A stretch of 64,000 bases of DNA. It comes from Sphingomonas sp. PR090111-T3T-6A (GTDB lineage Bacteria; Pseudomonadota; Alphaproteobacteria; Sphingomonadales; Sphingomonadaceae). Shown piece after piece: positions 30,684 to 40,149 of the stretch. Under the pieces are notes generated by a model. The model was given only the letters and a program-made list of their open reading frames with translations. It made no database searches and had not been told where the DNA came from. The DNA lies in contig NZ_AORL01000010.1 of NCBI RefSeq assembly GCF_000383095.1, forward strand, positions 186,001 through 250,000, written 5' to 3'. Made by a program: the position numbers and the translations under genes. Within the stretch, counting starts at the first letter, position 1. Each line of letters opens with the position of its first letter.

Positions 30684-31254
30684 TGCCTACAAGGCCCGGC
30701 TTCAGAAGCTCTACGAGGACAAGATCGTCGCGGCGATGACCGAGAAGTTCGGTTACGCCAACCCGATGATGGTCCCGAAGATCGAGAAGATCGTCATCAA
30801 CATGGGTGTCGGCGACGCCACCCAGGACAAGAAGCGTGTCGACCAGGCCGCTGCCGAGATGGAACTCATCGCGGGCCAGAAGCCGGTCATCACCAAGGCG
30901 AAGAAGTCGATCGCGCAGTTCAAGCTGCGTGAAGGCATGCCGATCGGTTGCAAGGTCACCCTGCGCCGTGAGCGTATGTACGAGTTCCTCGACCGCTTCG
31001 TGACCGTGGCTCTGCCGCGCGTCCGCGACTTCCGTGGCCTCAGCCCGAAGTCGTTCGACGGCCGTGGCAATTATGCGACCGGCCTCAAGGAGCAGCTGAT
31101 TTTCCCGGAAATCAGCTACGACAAGGTTGACCGTATCCGTGGCATGGACGTGATCGTCACGACCACCGCCAACACCGACGACGAGGCTCGCGAGCTTCTG
31201 CGCCTGTTCGGTTTCCCCTTCGTGGGCGACGCCGAGCAGAAGCAGGCCGCGTAA
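30676..31254 (+). CDS. rplE: 50S ribosomal protein L5
   Basis: 5S rRNA-binding protein of the central protuberance. It is 192 aa, with [40 protein letters not shown] and [23 protein letters not shown] 30676 lies inside the 3' end of rplX; extension upstream to 30535 would be wholly within rplX and is rejected. Confidence 0.98.
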   Translation: MADAYKARLQKLYEDKIVAAMTEKFGYANPMMVPKIEKIVINMGVGDATQDKKRVDQAAAEMELIAGQKPVITKAKKSIAQFKLREGMPIGCKVTLRRERMYEFLDRFVTVALPRVRDFRGLSPKSFDGRGNYATGLKEQLIFPEISYDKVDRIRGMDVIVTTTANTDDEARELLRLFGFPFVGDAEQKQAA

Positions 31255-31275
31255 GCTAGAAAGAGAACTTAAGTC

Positions 31276-31581
31276 ATGGCGAAACTGAGTTCGATCCTGA
31301 AGAACGAGCGTCGCAAGAAGCTCGTTCAGAAGACGGCACCGAAGTACGCGAAGCTGAAGGCCATTGCGGCCGACAAGAGCCTGGACGAGGGCGAGCGCCT
31401 GATCGCGCGCCTCCGCATGGCCGAGCTTCCCCGCAACGGCAACCCGACCCGCATCCGCAATCGTTGCGAGCTGACGGGGCGTCCGCGCGGTTATTACCGC
31501 AAGTTCAAGCTCGCGCGCGTCATGCTGCGCGATCTCGCCAACAAGGGGATGATCCCCGGTGTGACCAAGTCGAGCTGGTAA
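31276..31581 (+). CDS. rpsN: 30S ribosomal protein S14
   Basis: 30S head protein. It is 101 aa, the long zinc-free form, beginning [20 protein letters not shown], with [20 protein letters not shown]. Only one Cys is in the RNRCELTGR motif, so the CxxC zinc knuckle of short S14 is absent. Confidence 0.97.
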   Translation: MAKLSSILKNERRKKLVQKTAPKYAKLKAIAADKSLDEGERLIARLRMAELPRNGNPTRIRNRCELTGRPRGYYRKFKLARVMLRDLANKGMIPGVTKSSW

Positions 31582-31591
31582 GGGCAGACAG

Positions 31592-31987
31592 ATGGCGATC
31601 AACGATCCCGTGGGCGATCTGCTCACCCGCATCCGCAACGGCCAGCGCGCGCGCAAGGACTCGGTCCTTTCGCCCGCCTCGCGCCTGCGCACCCGCGTGC
31701 TCGACGTGCTGCAGCGCGAGGGCTATATCCGCGGCTATTCGGACGAGAAGCTGGGCGAGCACCCCGGCATCCGCATCGAGCTGAAGTATTTCGAGGGCCA
31801 GCCCGCGATCCAGCACGTTGCGCGCGTCTCGAAGCCGGGCCGCCGCGTCTACTCGGGCTCCAAGGAGCTTCCGGTGGTTCGCAACGGTCTCGGCATCACC
31901 ATCGTCTCGACGCCGAAGGGTGTTCTCTCGGACGCGGAAGCGCGCGAGCAGAACGTCGGCGGCGAAGTGCTGGCGGAGGTGTTCTGA
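31592..31987 (+). CDS. rpsH: 30S ribosomal protein S8
   Basis: Platform-assembly protein; in E. coli it is the spc-operon repressor. It is 131 aa, with [40 protein letters not shown] and [21 protein letters not shown]. Its TGA overlaps the rplF ATG. Confidence 0.97.
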   Translation: MAINDPVGDLLTRIRNGQRARKDSVLSPASRLRTRVLDVLQREGYIRGYSDEKLGEHPGIRIELKYFEGQPAIQHVARVSKPGRRVYSGSKELPVVRNGLGITIVSTPKGVLSDAEAREQNVGGEVLAEVF

Positions 31988-32520
31988 TGAGCCGCATTGG
32001 TAAGAAGGCCGTCATCGTGCCTGCTGGCGTCACCGCCAGCATCGCCGATGGCAAGCTGTCGATGAAGGGCCCGAAGGGCACCCTCTCGATCGATCTCGCC
32101 AACGAGGTGACCTATGCCGTCGAGGACGGCACGGTCTCCGTGCAGCCGGCGAACCAGGGCAAGCGCGCGCGCTCGTTCTGGGGCATGCAGCGCACGCTCG
32201 TTCAGAACCTCGTCACCGGCGTGACCGAGGGCTTCTCGAAGACGCTCCAGATCACCGGCGTCGGCTATCGTGCGGCGGTTCAGGGCAAGAACCTGAAGCT
32301 GCAGCTCGGCTACAGCCACGACGTGGATTTCGCGATCCCGGAGGGCATCACGATTGTGACGCCCGATCCCGTGACCGTGAACATCTCGGGCATCGACAAG
32401 CAGCAGGTCGGCCAGGTGGCCGCCGAGATCCGTCGCTGGCGCAAGCCCGAGCCGTATAAGGGCAAGGGCATCAAGTACGCGGGCGAGTATATCTTCCGCA
32501 AGGAAGGGAAGAAGAAGTAA
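31987..32520 (+). CDS. rplF: 50S ribosomal protein L6
   Basis: Two-domain protein near the factor-binding site. It is 177 aa, with [40 protein letters not shown] and [19 protein letters not shown]. One base separates it from rplR. Confidence 0.98.
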   Translation: MSRIGKKAVIVPAGVTASIADGKLSMKGPKGTLSIDLANEVTYAVEDGTVSVQPANQGKRARSFWGMQRTLVQNLVTGVTEGFSKTLQITGVGYRAAVQGKNLKLQLGYSHDVDFAIPEGITIVTPDPVTVNISGIDKQQVGQVAAEIRRWRKPEPYKGKGIKYAGEYIFRKEGKKK

Positions 32521-32521
32521 G

Positions 32522-32875
32522 ATGGCTAAGCTCTCTCTCTTCGCGAAGCGCCGTCAGCGTGTCCGCACGCAGCTGCGCGCCAAGGCCGGTGGGCGTCCGC
32601 GCCTGTCGATCCATCGCTCGGGCCAGCACATCTATGCGCAGGTCATCGACGATGCGGCGGGTCGCACCGTCGCTTCGGCTTCCACCCTGGAGAAGGAGGT
32701 GCGCGGCACCTCCGGCGCCGGCGTCAAGGCGGCTGTCGCCGTCGGCCAGCGCGTCGCCGAGCGCGCCAAGGCGGCCGGTGTCTCCGCGGTTGTGTTCGAT
32801 CGTGGCGGCTTCCTCTTCCATGGGCGTGTCAAGGCGCTCGCTGACGCCGCCCGTGAGGGTGGTCTGGAGTTCTGA
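32522..32875 (+). CDS. rplR: 50S ribosomal protein L18
   Basis: 5S rRNA-binding protein. It is 117 aa, with [40 protein letters not shown] and [20 protein letters not shown]. Its stop overlaps the rpsE ATG. Confidence 0.97.
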   Translation: MAKLSLFAKRRQRVRTQLRAKAGGRPRLSIHRSGQHIYAQVIDDAAGRTVASASTLEKEVRGTSGAGVKAAVAVGQRVAERAKAAGVSAVVFDRGGFLFHGRVKALADAAREGGLEF

Positions 32876-33585
32876 TGATGGCCGATGAAGTGCAGAACCA
32901 GCCGGCGCCCGTCGAGGGCACCGAGGGCGCGCCCCGCGAGGGCCGTGGCCCGCGTGGCGGCCGTGGCCGTGGCCCGGGTGGCGATCGTGGCGGCCGCGGC
33001 CGCGACGGCCAGCGCGGCCGTCGCGACGACCGTCGCAACAACGCCGAGGACGGTGGTGAAGAGCTGATCGAAAAGCTCGTCCACATCAACCGCGTCTCGA
33101 AGACCGTGAAGGGTGGTAAGCGCTTCGGCTTCGCCGCTCTGGTCGTGGTCGGCGACGGCAAGGGCCGCTCGGGCTTCGGCCACGGCAAGGCCCGCGAAGT
33201 TCCGGAAGCGATCTCGAAGGCGACCGCCGCCGCCAAGAAGGCGATGGTCCGCGTTCCGCTCAAGGACGGCCGCACGCTCCATCACGACGGCAACGGCCAC
33301 TTCGGTGCCGGCCGCGTGACGGTTCGCTCGGCGCCGCAGGGCACCGGCATCATCGCGGGTGGCCCGATGCGCGCCATCTTCGAGAGCCTGGGCGTGGCCG
33401 ACGTGGTGACCAAGTCGGTCGGTACGTCGAACCCGTACAACATGATCCGTGCGACCTTCGAGGCGCTCAAGGATCAGACCAGCCCGAAGTCGGTCGCGGC
33501 TCGCCGCGGCAAGAAGATTGCGGACCTGCTCGGCCGCGGTGGTTCCCAGACCGCCGAAGCCGATGCCGCCGCCATCGTGGAGTAA
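32875..33585 (+). CDS. rpsE: 30S ribosomal protein S5 with Arg/Gly-rich N-terminal extension
   Basis: Fidelity-related 30S body protein. At 236 aa it is longer than the 167-aa E. coli form. Residues about 14-58 are almost all Arg, Gly and Asp ([20 protein letters not shown] and similar), an RGG-like tail also seen in related alphaproteobacteria. The S5 core then begins [20 protein letters not shown] and continues through RKVP-like [21 protein letters not shown] 32875 overlaps the rplR stop; ATG 32878 is next. The tail could bind RNA, but that is inference. Confidence 0.96.
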   Translation: MMADEVQNQPAPVEGTEGAPREGRGPRGGRGRGPGGDRGGRGRDGQRGRRDDRRNNAEDGGEELIEKLVHINRVSKTVKGGKRFGFAALVVVGDGKGRSGFGHGKAREVPEAISKATAAAKKAMVRVPLKDGRTLHHDGNGHFGAGRVTVRSAPQGTGIIAGGPMRAIFESLGVADVVTKSVGTSNPYNMIRATFEALKDQTSPKSVAARRGKKIADLLGRGGSQTAEADAAAIVE

Positions 33586-33591
33586 TCGACC

Positions 33592-33768
33592 ATGGCGACC
33601 ATCAAGGTGACGCAGACGGGTTCTCCGATCCGTCGCACCAAGGACCAGCGCGCGACCCTCGTCGGCCTGGGCCTGAACAAGATGCACCGGACCAGCGAGC
33701 TTCAGGATACCCCTGAAGTCCGCGGCATGATCCGCAAGGTGCAGCACATGGTGAAGGTGGAGGGCTAA
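33592..33768 (+). CDS. rpmD: 50S ribosomal protein L30
   Basis: A 58-aa protein, [19 protein letters not shown], then [20 protein letters not shown] and [16 protein letters not shown], the complete L30 fold. It starts 6 nt after rpsE. It is too short for most ORF cut-offs but unmistakable. A terminator follows 34 nt after its stop and splits the spc operon at this point. Confidence 0.97.
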   Translation: MATIKVTQTGSPIRRTKDQRATLVGLGLNKMHRTSELQDTPEVRGMIRKVQHMVKVEG

Positions 33769-33802
33769 GCCCTTCGCCCGATCACCGGGTGCTAGAAACA
33801 GG

Positions 33803-33840
33803 GGCTCCGCTGCCGGCAAGGTAGCGGGGCCTTTGTCTTA
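33803..33840 (+). terminator. Intrinsic terminator after rpmD
   Basis: Stem GGCTCCGCT (33803-33811) with AGCGGGGCC (33823-33831), 9 bp including one wobble, then TTTGTCTTA. It ends the rpsE-rpmD section before the inserted acyltransferase gene. Confidence 0.75.
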
Positions 33841-33890
33841 TGGAAGGCGGCCGGGGCAGGGGCTCCCGCGCCGGGGCGTTGCGAGAGGCC

Positions 33891-34973
33891 ATGCAGGCGG
33901 ACAAGCGCATATTCCTGACGCTGGATGGGTTGCGGGGCATCGCCGCGATCATGATCGTGCTGTTCCATTCGCGCGCGATCGTGGGGCATTTCCACCCGGC
34001 CTCGGCCTATCTGTCGGTGGACCTCTTCTTCGCGCTCTCCGGCTGCGTGCTGGAGGCCTCCTATCGCGAGCGGCTGGCCGCCGGGCTCTCGACGCGCGCC
34101 TTCATGCGAATCCGCTTCATCCGGCTCTGGCCGCTGTTCGCGCTGAGCCTGTTGATCGGGCTCGCCTTCGCGCTGCTGCGGCTCAACATGGGGGTGGGGC
34201 ATGACACGCCCGCCAGCATCGCCATGGCGCTGGTGACGGGCCTCGCGCTGCTGCCGTCGCCGTCGCTCTCCGGGCATGACTGGGTGATGCCGCTCAATGT
34301 CGCCGGCTGGTCGCTGGTGCTGGAACTGGCGATCAACGCGCTCTACGCGTGGACGTGGCGCCGCATGTCGAACGCGCTGCTATGGGTCGTGGTGACGGGG
34401 GCGGGGCTGGTGCTCACCGCCGCGAGCCTGGCGCATGGCGGTGTCGACATGGGCTCGACCTGGGGCTCGGTTGCCGGCGGGCTGGTGCGGGTGCTTTATT
34501 CCTTCTCGCTCGGCGTGCTGATCTTCCGCGCCTATGATGGGCGCGTCCGCCGGGGGTGGGTGGCGGCGCTGGTGCCGCTGTGCCTCGTGCCCATCCTCGC
34601 CATGGGCGGCGGCGGACCGCTGTTCGATCTCGCCTGTGCGCTGTTCGTGCTGCCGCTGCTGGTGTGGGTGGGGCTGCGGCTGGAGCCCGCGCCGGGGCTC
34701 GACCGGCTGTTCCGCTGGGCCGGGCTCACCTCCTATGCGGTCTATGTGCTGCACGGGCCGGTGCTCCAGTTCGCGAAACTGGCGATCTTCCATTATCTGC
34801 GCCCTCGGACGGATGCGGTCTGGATGGCGGGACTCGGCGCGATCGCGGCGCTGGTGCTGCTGAGCGCGGCGGTGGATCGCTGGTATGATACGCCCGTCCG
34901 GCGGAAGCTCTCGACGCATCTGCGCCGCCGCCGGGAGGCCCTGGCGGGCGAGCGCGCGATGACCGCACCCTGA
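33891..34973 (+). CDS. OafA/ExoZ-like membrane acyltransferase inserted in the spc operon
   Basis: A 360-aa polytopic protein of the acyltransferase-3 family, which moves acetyl or other acyl groups onto surface polysaccharides or lipids. It begins [20 protein letters not shown]. The family-defining block is LDGLRG near the start and a catalytic-type His in VLFHSR. Then come [10 protein letters not shown], an [11 protein letters not shown] motif and about ten membrane spans. ATG 33891 fits family N-termini; ATG 33840 is in frame but overlaps the terminator. The gene sits between rpmD and rplO with a terminator on each side, so it looks like an independent insertion. Substrate unknown. Confidence 0.88.
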   Translation: MQADKRIFLTLDGLRGIAAIMIVLFHSRAIVGHFHPASAYLSVDLFFALSGCVLEASYRERLAAGLSTRAFMRIRFIRLWPLFALSLLIGLAFALLRLNMGVGHDTPASIAMALVTGLALLPSPSLSGHDWVMPLNVAGWSLVLELAINALYAWTWRRMSNALLWVVVTGAGLVLTAASLAHGGVDMGSTWGSVAGGLVRVLYSFSLGVLIFRAYDGRVRRGWVAALVPLCLVPILAMGGGGPLFDLACALFVLPLLVWVGLRLEPAPGLDRLFRWAGLTSYAVYVLHGPVLQFAKLAIFHYLRPRTDAVWMAGLGAIAALVLLSAAVDRWYDTPVRRKLSTHLRRRREALAGERAMTAP

Positions 34974-34990
34974 TTCCTTCGGGAATCAGG
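34969..34990 (+). terminator. UUCG hairpin at the 3' end of the acyltransferase gene
   Basis: Perfect 9-bp stem CCTGATTCC (34969-34977) and GGAATCAGG (34982-34990) closed by the very stable C(TTCG)G tetraloop. The acyltransferase TGA is in the left arm. There is only TTGG after it, so it may block exonucleases or weakly terminate rather than fully stop transcription. Confidence 0.55.
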
Positions 34991-35065
34991 TTGGCAAACG
35001 GGCGGAATGTCGTTAAGGGCCGCCGCTTCCTATCCGCGCGACAAAAGCGAAAGCGAGTGCATATC

Positions 35066-35596
35066 ATGAAACTGAACGACATCCGCGACAACGAAGGCGC
35101 CCGTCACCGCCGTATGCGCGTGGGCCGTGGCATCGGCTCGGGCAAGGGCAAGACCTCGGGTCGCGGTCAGAAGGGTCAGAAGTCCCGCGAGGGCGTCTCG
35201 ATCAACGGCTTCGAGGGCGGTCAGATGCCGCTCCACATGCGTATCCCGAAGCGCGGCTTCAACAACATCTTCGCGAAGGACTTCGCTGAGGTGAACCTCG
35301 GCCAGATCCAGAAGCTGGTCGACGCCAAGAAGCTCGACGCCTCGGCGCTCATCGACCATGCGACGCTGAAGGCGGCCGGCGTGGCCCGTGGCGGCAAGGA
35401 CGGCGTGCGCGTTCTCGCCAAGGGCGAGCTGACCGCGAAGCTGACCTTCAAGGTCGCCGGCGTGTCGGCTTCGGCCAAGGACGCGATCGAGAAGGCCGGC
35501 GGTTCGGTCGAGGTGATCGAGGTGGTTCCGGCCGCCGAGAAGGCCGCGGCCAAGAAGAACACCGTCCGCGACGCGAAGCGCGCCGCCCGCGCCTGA
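35066..35596 (+). CDS. rplO: 50S ribosomal protein L15
   Basis: Late-assembly 50S protein. It is 176 aa, with [40 protein letters not shown] and [20 protein letters not shown]. The C-terminal [14 protein letters not shown] tail is longer than in E. coli. ATG 35066 is used, preceded by AAGCGA; the frame upstream to 34991 is intergenic. It is separated from rpmD by the acyltransferase gene and from secY by a terminator. Confidence 0.97.
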   Translation: MKLNDIRDNEGARHRRMRVGRGIGSGKGKTSGRGQKGQKSREGVSINGFEGGQMPLHMRIPKRGFNNIFAKDFAEVNLGQIQKLVDAKKLDASALIDHATLKAAGVARGGKDGVRVLAKGELTAKLTFKVAGVSASAKDAIEKAGGSVEVIEVVPAAEKAAAKKNTVRDAKRAARA

Positions 35597-35660
35597 GCCG
35601 GGATCGGTTCGAACCTTTTGCCGCATAGGGCTTAGACAAGCTCGATTGAGGCTTATATGG

Positions 35661-35702
35661 AAGCGGCGGGCGCATCTGTGCGACCCGCCGCTTTTCGTTT
35701 TT
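35661..35702 (+). terminator. Strong intrinsic terminator between rplO and secY
   Basis: Stem AAGCGGCGGG (35661-35670) with CCCGCCGCTT (35684-35693), extended inside by CGCA/TGCG around a TCTG loop, then TTCGTTTTT. It lies 17 nt before the secY ATG, leaving almost no room for a promoter between. Attenuation of secY or a promoter overlapping upstream bases must be considered. Confidence 0.85.
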
Positions 35703-35718
35703 CGGGGACGTTCAATTC

Positions 35719-37092
35719 ATGGCATCCGCCGCCAACCAGACGGCCGCAGGGCTTAGCCTGTCGAAGTTCTCGCAGGCCACCGATCTCAAGAAGCGGCTGT
35801 GGTTCACGCTGGGCGCGCTGGTCGTGTTCCGCCTGCTGAGCTTCGTGCCGCTGCCGGGCATCGATCCGCGCGCGCTCAACTCGCTGTTCCAGAAGACGAA
35901 CGGCGGCGTGCTCGATTTCTTCAACAATTTCTCGGGCGGCGCGCTCCATCGCATGTCGGTGGTGGCGCTGGGCGTGATGCCCTACATCACCGCCTCGATC
36001 GTCGTGCAGCTCGCCACCTCGCTTTCGCCCCAGCTCGAGGCGATCAAGAAGGAAGGCGAGACCGGCCGCAAGAAGCTCAACCAGTACACCCGCTACCTCA
36101 CCGTCTTCCTGACGGCGGTGCAGGGTTACTTCATCTCGGTGGGCCTTGAGAGCTGGGGCGCCTCGTCGGGCGTGTCGGCGGTGGTCGAGCCGGGGATGCT
36201 GTTCCGTATCACCACGGTGATCTCGCTGATCGGCGGCACCATGTTCCTGATGTGGCTGGGCGAGCAGATCACCTCGCGCGGCATCGGCAACGGCGTGTCG
36301 CTCATCATCATGGCCGGCATCGTCAGCCAGTTCCCGACCGTCATCTCCAACCTGCTGGAGAGCGGCCGCTCGGGCTCGATCTCGCCGCTAACGATCATCG
36401 CCGCGTTCGTGATCGCGTTCGGCATGATCTACTTCATCTGCTTCATGGAGCGCGCGATGCGCCGGGTGCTGATCCAGTACCCCAAGCGACAAACCGCGCG
36501 CGGCATGATGCAGGGGGACAAGAGCTACCTGCCGCTCAAGATCAACACCTCGGGCGTGATCCCGCCGATCTTCGCCTCGTCGCTGCTGCTGATGCCGCTG
36601 ACGATCGCGCAGTTCGCCGGCAACCATGTCCAGGGCTCCAGCCGCTGGAACGACATCCTGCTGTCGGTCAGCACCGCGCTTCAGCACGGCTCGCCGCTCT
36701 ATCTGACGCTCTATGCGGCCGGCATCATCTTCTTCTGCTTCTTCTACACGGCCGTGGTGTTCAACCCGGAGGAGACGGCGGACAATCTGAAGCGCTATGG
36801 CGGCTTCATCCCGGGCATCCGTCCGGGCAAGGCGACCGGCGACTATCTGGACTACGTCCTCACCCGCATCACGGTGATCGGCGCAGCCTACCTGACCGCG
36901 ATCTGCCTCGTGCCGGAAGCCGTCATCAAGGCGTTCGGCCTTCCGCAGATGCCGCTCACCGGCACCAGCCTGCTCATCGTCGTCAACGTGACGATGGACA
37001 CCGTGACGCAGATCCAGAGCCATCTGCTCGCCCACCAGTATGGCGATCTGATCAAGAAGGCGAAGCTCAAGGGCGGCGCGCTGCGTCGCTGA
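35719..37092 (+). CDS. secY: SecY preprotein translocase channel
   Basis: Central ten-span pore of the Sec translocon in the inner membrane. It is 457 aa, with LSKFSQATDLKKRLWFTLGA at the N-terminus, the plug region FFNNFSGGALHRMSVVALGV and MPYITASIVVQL. The cytoplasmic loop contains PKRQTARGM and the C-terminal MDTVTQIQSHLLAHQYGDL. The spc-operon position is normal, but a terminator precedes it. adk follows 42 nt later. Confidence 0.98.
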   Translation: MASAANQTAAGLSLSKFSQATDLKKRLWFTLGALVVFRLLSFVPLPGIDPRALNSLFQKTNGGVLDFFNNFSGGALHRMSVVALGVMPYITASIVVQLATSLSPQLEAIKKEGETGRKKLNQYTRYLTVFLTAVQGYFISVGLESWGASSGVSAVVEPGMLFRITTVISLIGGTMFLMWLGEQITSRGIGNGVSLIIMAGIVSQFPTVISNLLESGRSGSISPLTIIAAFVIAFGMIYFICFMERAMRRVLIQYPKRQTARGMMQGDKSYLPLKINTSGVIPPIFASSLLLMPLTIAQFAGNHVQGSSRWNDILLSVSTALQHGSPLYLTLYAAGIIFFCFFYTAVVFNPEETADNLKRYGGFIPGIRPGKATGDYLDYVLTRITVIGAAYLTAICLVPEAVIKAFGLPQMPLTGTSLLIVVNVTMDTVTQIQSHLLAHQYGDLIKKAKLKGGALRR

Positions 37093-37134
37093 CGCCGCCG
37101 CCGACACCTCGAGTAAGAGAGGGGGAAAGAATAG

Positions 37135-37791
37135 ATGAACATCATCCTGCTCGGGCCGCCCGGCGCCGGTAAGGGAACGCAGGCGACCCGGCTGGTCGAG
37201 ACGCGTGGCATGGTGCAGCTGTCGACGGGCGACATGCTGCGCGCGGCGGTGAAGGCGGGCACGCCCACCGGCCTCCAGGCGAAGGCGGTGATGGATGCCG
37301 GACAGCTCGTCTCCGACGAGATCGTCTCGGGCATCATCGGCGACGCGCTCGACGCGCTGCCGCAGGAAACGGGCGTGATCTTCGACGGCTATCCGCGCAC
37401 CCACGCGCAGGCCGTCTCGCTCGACGCGATCCTGTCCCAGCGTGGTCGCAAGCTCGACCATGTGATCGAGCTGGCGGTGAACGAAGATGCGCTGGTCGAG
37501 CGTATCGTCGGCCGCTTCACCTGCGCCACCTGTGGTGCTGGCTATCACGACACGTTCAAGCGGCCGAAGGTGGAAGGCACCTGCGACATCTGCGGCGGGC
37601 ACGAGTTCAAGCGCCGGCCGGACGACAATGAGGAAACTGTGCGCACCCGCATGGCGGAGTATCGCGCCAAGACCGCGCCGATCCTTCCCTATTACGAGGC
37701 GAAGGGTCTGGTGGACCGGGTCGACGGCATGGCGGATATCGCCCATGTCGGCGAGGCCATCGACGGCATCCTGGATCGCGTGACGGCCTGA
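37135..37791 (+). CDS. adk: Adenylate kinase, zinc-LID type
   Basis: Interconverts ATP + AMP and 2 ADP. It is 218 aa, with P-loop GPPGAGKGTQA at residues 7-17, FDGYPRTHAQA and the NMP domain. The LID carries Cys130, Cys133, Cys150 and Cys153 (CATC...CDIC), the four-cysteine zinc site common in Gram-positives and less usual in proteobacteria. It is followed by a strong terminator. secY-adk is a common pairing. Confidence 0.97.
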   Translation: MNIILLGPPGAGKGTQATRLVETRGMVQLSTGDMLRAAVKAGTPTGLQAKAVMDAGQLVSDEIVSGIIGDALDALPQETGVIFDGYPRTHAQAVSLDAILSQRGRKLDHVIELAVNEDALVERIVGRFTCATCGAGYHDTFKRPKVEGTCDICGGHEFKRRPDDNEETVRTRMAEYRAKTAPILPYYEAKGLVDRVDGMADIAHVGEAIDGILDRVTA

Positions 37792-37815
37792 ACGGCAAGG
37801 ATGCGGACCGGCATG

Positions 37816-37854
37816 AGGGGAGGGGCTCCGACGGGGCCTCTCCCCTTTGCTTTT
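37816..37854 (+). terminator. Intrinsic terminator after adk
   Basis: Long GC-rich inverted repeat, AGGGGAGGGGC (from 37816) pairing with GGCCTCTCCCCT (to 37846), with wobble pairs, then TTTGCTTTT. It separates secY-adk from the rpsM operon. Confidence 0.82.
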
Positions 37855-37881
37855 CGGGGCTTGCGATCCACCGCGACTCGC

Positions 37882-37909
37882 TTGACAGACCCCGAGTCGA
37901 TCATTAGGT
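37882..37909 (+). promoter_or_regulatory. Candidate promoter for the rpsM (alpha) operon
   Basis: Perfect TTGACA at 37882-37887 followed after 16 nt by TTAGGT (37904-37909). The -10 is weak but the -35 is consensus, and it lies between the adk terminator and rpsM, leaving a leader of about 120 nt. Confidence 0.55.
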
Positions 37910-38036
37910 GCGCTCAATCCCGCAACCCGACATCCCGTCGGCGCCCTGTCGCGCGTCGACCGGGCAGTGTTGCGGGTCGAAGCGACGAGATGGGGTGCCT
38001 TGCCCGAGGCGCCCTGTGGAGCAGGAGAAGAACACA

Positions 38037-38405
38037 GTGGCTCGTATTGCGGGTGTCAACATCCCGACCAACAAGCGCGTCGAAATCGCGCTGACCTACA
38101 TCCACGGCATTGGCCCGGCCAAGGCTAAGGAGATCACCGGCAAGCTGGGCATCGCCCAGGAGCGCCGCGTGCAGGATCTGTCCGATCAGGAAGTGCTGCA
38201 GATTCGTGAGGCGATCGACGCCGGCTACACCGTGGAAGGCGATCTGCGTCGCCAGACCGCGATGAACATCAAGCGTCTGATGGACCTCGCCTGCTATCGC
38301 GGCCTCCGTCATCGCAAGGGCCTGCCGGTCCGTGGCCAGCGCACGCACACCAATGCGCGCACCCGCAAGGGCAAGGCCAAGCCGATCGCCGGTAAGAAGA
38401 AGTAA
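38037..38405 (+). CDS. rpsM: 30S ribosomal protein S13
   Basis: 30S head protein contacting the P-site tRNA and S19. It is 122 aa starting at [35 protein letters not shown], and [20 protein letters not shown] with a Lys-rich tail. AGGAGAAG is about 8 nt upstream. The longer frame to 37908 is leader sequence. Confidence 0.97.
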   Translation: MARIAGVNIPTNKRVEIALTYIHGIGPAKAKEITGKLGIAQERRVQDLSDQEVLQIREAIDAGYTVEGDLRRQTAMNIKRLMDLACYRGLRHRKGLPVRGQRTHTNARTRKGKAKPIAGKKK

Positions 38406-38465
38406 GCAGGTCGGTCGAGCTGCCTTCGGGCGGCTCCCGTTCCTCTCAGGTAGGATCAGCAGAAA

Positions 38466-38855
38466 ATGGCTCGTGAACCGCAGCGCCTTCGCCGTCGCGA
38501 ACGCAAGAACATCACCGCCGGCGTCGCCCATGTGAACGCCAGCTTCAACAACACCATGATCACCATCACCGACGCGCAGGGCAATGCCATCGCGTGGTCG
38601 TCGGCGGGCATGATGGGCTTCAAGGGCTCGCGCAAGTCGACCCCGTATGCCGCCCAGGTTGCCGCCGAGGATGCGGGCAAGAAGGCCGCCGAGCACGGCG
38701 TCCGCACGCTCGAGGTCGAGGTGAAGGGTCCGGGTTCGGGCCGTGAGTCGGCGCTCCGCGCCCTCCAGGCGGTCGGCTTCCAGATCACGTCCATCCGCGA
38801 CGTGACCCCGATCCCGCACAACGGCGTCCGCCCGTCCAAGCGTCGTCGCGTCTGA
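38466..38855 (+). CDS. rpsK: 30S ribosomal protein S11
   Basis: Platform protein near the mRNA exit. It is 129 aa, with [40 protein letters not shown] and [20 protein letters not shown]. No rpsD follows, unlike E. coli, so S4 feedback on this operon is not expected in the E. coli manner. Confidence 0.97.
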   Translation: MAREPQRLRRRERKNITAGVAHVNASFNNTMITITDAQGNAIAWSSAGMMGFKGSRKSTPYAAQVAAEDAGKKAAEHGVRTLEVEVKGPGSGRESALRALQAVGFQITSIRDVTPIPHNGVRPSKRRRV

Positions 38856-38864
38856 TCGTACTAC

Positions 38865-38896
38865 CGGCGTGGCCGGCCTTCGGGCCGGCCTCGCCG
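38865..38896 (+). other. UUCG-capped hairpin in the rpsK-rpoA spacer
   Basis: CGGCG-t-GGCCGGCC (38865-38878), TTCG loop, GGCCGGCC-t-CGCCG (38883-38896): 13 pairs with one T-T mismatch. There is no T-tract, so it is probably an mRNA stability or processing element setting rpoA levels rather than a terminator. Confidence 0.6.
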
Positions 38897-38954
38897 TACT
38901 TCCGGCCGGGGGTGGACGCACCCCCAGTAAAGCCCAACCCTTGAGGGAAGACAT

Positions 38955-40022
38955 ATGGCCGTCAACGCCAAGAACTGGCAGGAACTGAAGAAGCCCAACG
39001 GCCTCGAGAAGAAGGCTGGCGGCGATGGCAAGCGTCGCGCCACTTTCGTCGCGGAGCCGCTGGAGCGTGGTTTCGGCCTGACGCTGGGCAACGCGCTGCG
39101 CCGCGTTCTGCTCTCGTCGCTCCAGGGTGCCGCCGTCACCTCGATCAAGATCGAGAATGTGCTGCACGAGTTCTCGTCGCTCGCGGGCGTCCGTGAGGAC
39201 GTCACCGACATCGTGCTGAACGTCAAGCAGATCGCGCTCAAGATGCAGGGCGAGGGCACCAAGCGCCTTCAGCTCTCCGCGACCGGCCCGGCCGAAGTCA
39301 CCGCGGGCATGATCGCCACCACCGGCGACATCGAGGTGATGAACCCGGATCTCGTGATCTGCCATCTCGACGACGGCGCGACGCTCAACATGGAGCTGAC
39401 CGCTGCCACCGGTAAGGGCTATGTCGCCGCCGCGCTGAACCGTCCGGCCGATGCGCCGATCGGTCTCATCCCGGTCGATGCGCTCTACTCGCCGGTCCGT
39501 CAGGTTGCCTACAAGGTGGAGAACACCCGCGTCGGCCAGGAGCTCGATTACGACAAGCTCACGCTGACCATCGAGACCGACGGCACCGTCACCCCGGAAG
39601 ATGGGCTGGCCTATGCCGCGCGCATCCTTCAGGACCAGCTCCAGCTCTTCGTCCACTTCGACGACGGCCTGACGCTCCAGACCTCGATCCCGTCGGTTGC
39701 CGGCGTGGCCGTGCCGTCCGCGGGCGCCGAGCCGGAGACGGACGCCAACCAGCTCAACCGCTACCTCCTCAAGAAGGTGGACGAGCTGGAACTGTCGGTC
39801 CGTTCGGCGAACTGCCTGAAGAACGACAACATCATCTACATCGGCGACCTGGTCCAGAAGACCGAGGCCGAGATGCTCCGCACGCCGAACTTCGGCCGCA
39901 AGTCGCTGAACGAGATCAAGGAAGTGCTCTCGTCCATGGGCCTGCGCCTCGGCATGGACATCCCCGGCTGGCCGCCGGAGAACATCGAGGAAATGGCGAA
40001 GAAGCTCGAACAGGAATATTGA
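38955..40022 (+). CDS. rpoA: RNA polymerase alpha subunit
   Basis: Assembles core RNA polymerase and binds UP elements and activators. It is 355 aa; the N-terminal domain has [20 protein letters not shown] and [20 protein letters not shown]. The C-terminal domain, residues about 275-340, has [40 protein letters not shown] and an ending MAKKLEQEY. Upstream GAGGGAAGA serves as RBS. Confidence 0.98.
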   Translation: MAVNAKNWQELKKPNGLEKKAGGDGKRRATFVAEPLERGFGLTLGNALRRVLLSSLQGAAVTSIKIENVLHEFSSLAGVREDVTDIVLNVKQIALKMQGEGTKRLQLSATGPAEVTAGMIATTGDIEVMNPDLVICHLDDGATLNMELTAATGKGYVAAALNRPADAPIGLIPVDALYSPVRQVAYKVENTRVGQELDYDKLTLTIETDGTVTPEDGLAYAARILQDQLQLFVHFDDGLTLQTSIPSVAGVAVPSAGAEPETDANQLNRYLLKKVDELELSVRSANCLKNDNIIYIGDLVQKTEAEMLRTPNFGRKSLNEIKEVLSSMGLRLGMDIPGWPPENIEEMAKKLEQEY

Positions 40023-40149
40023 TCCTGTGGCGGGGGCTGCGGCCCCCGCACCGAGTTTCCAGTCGATAGGGGTATGGGCGGTGCCCCGTTTCACCGCCTG
40101 GCCCGCAGTACCTTGAACGGCTGCGGGACGAACATGAAGGAAGAAAACC

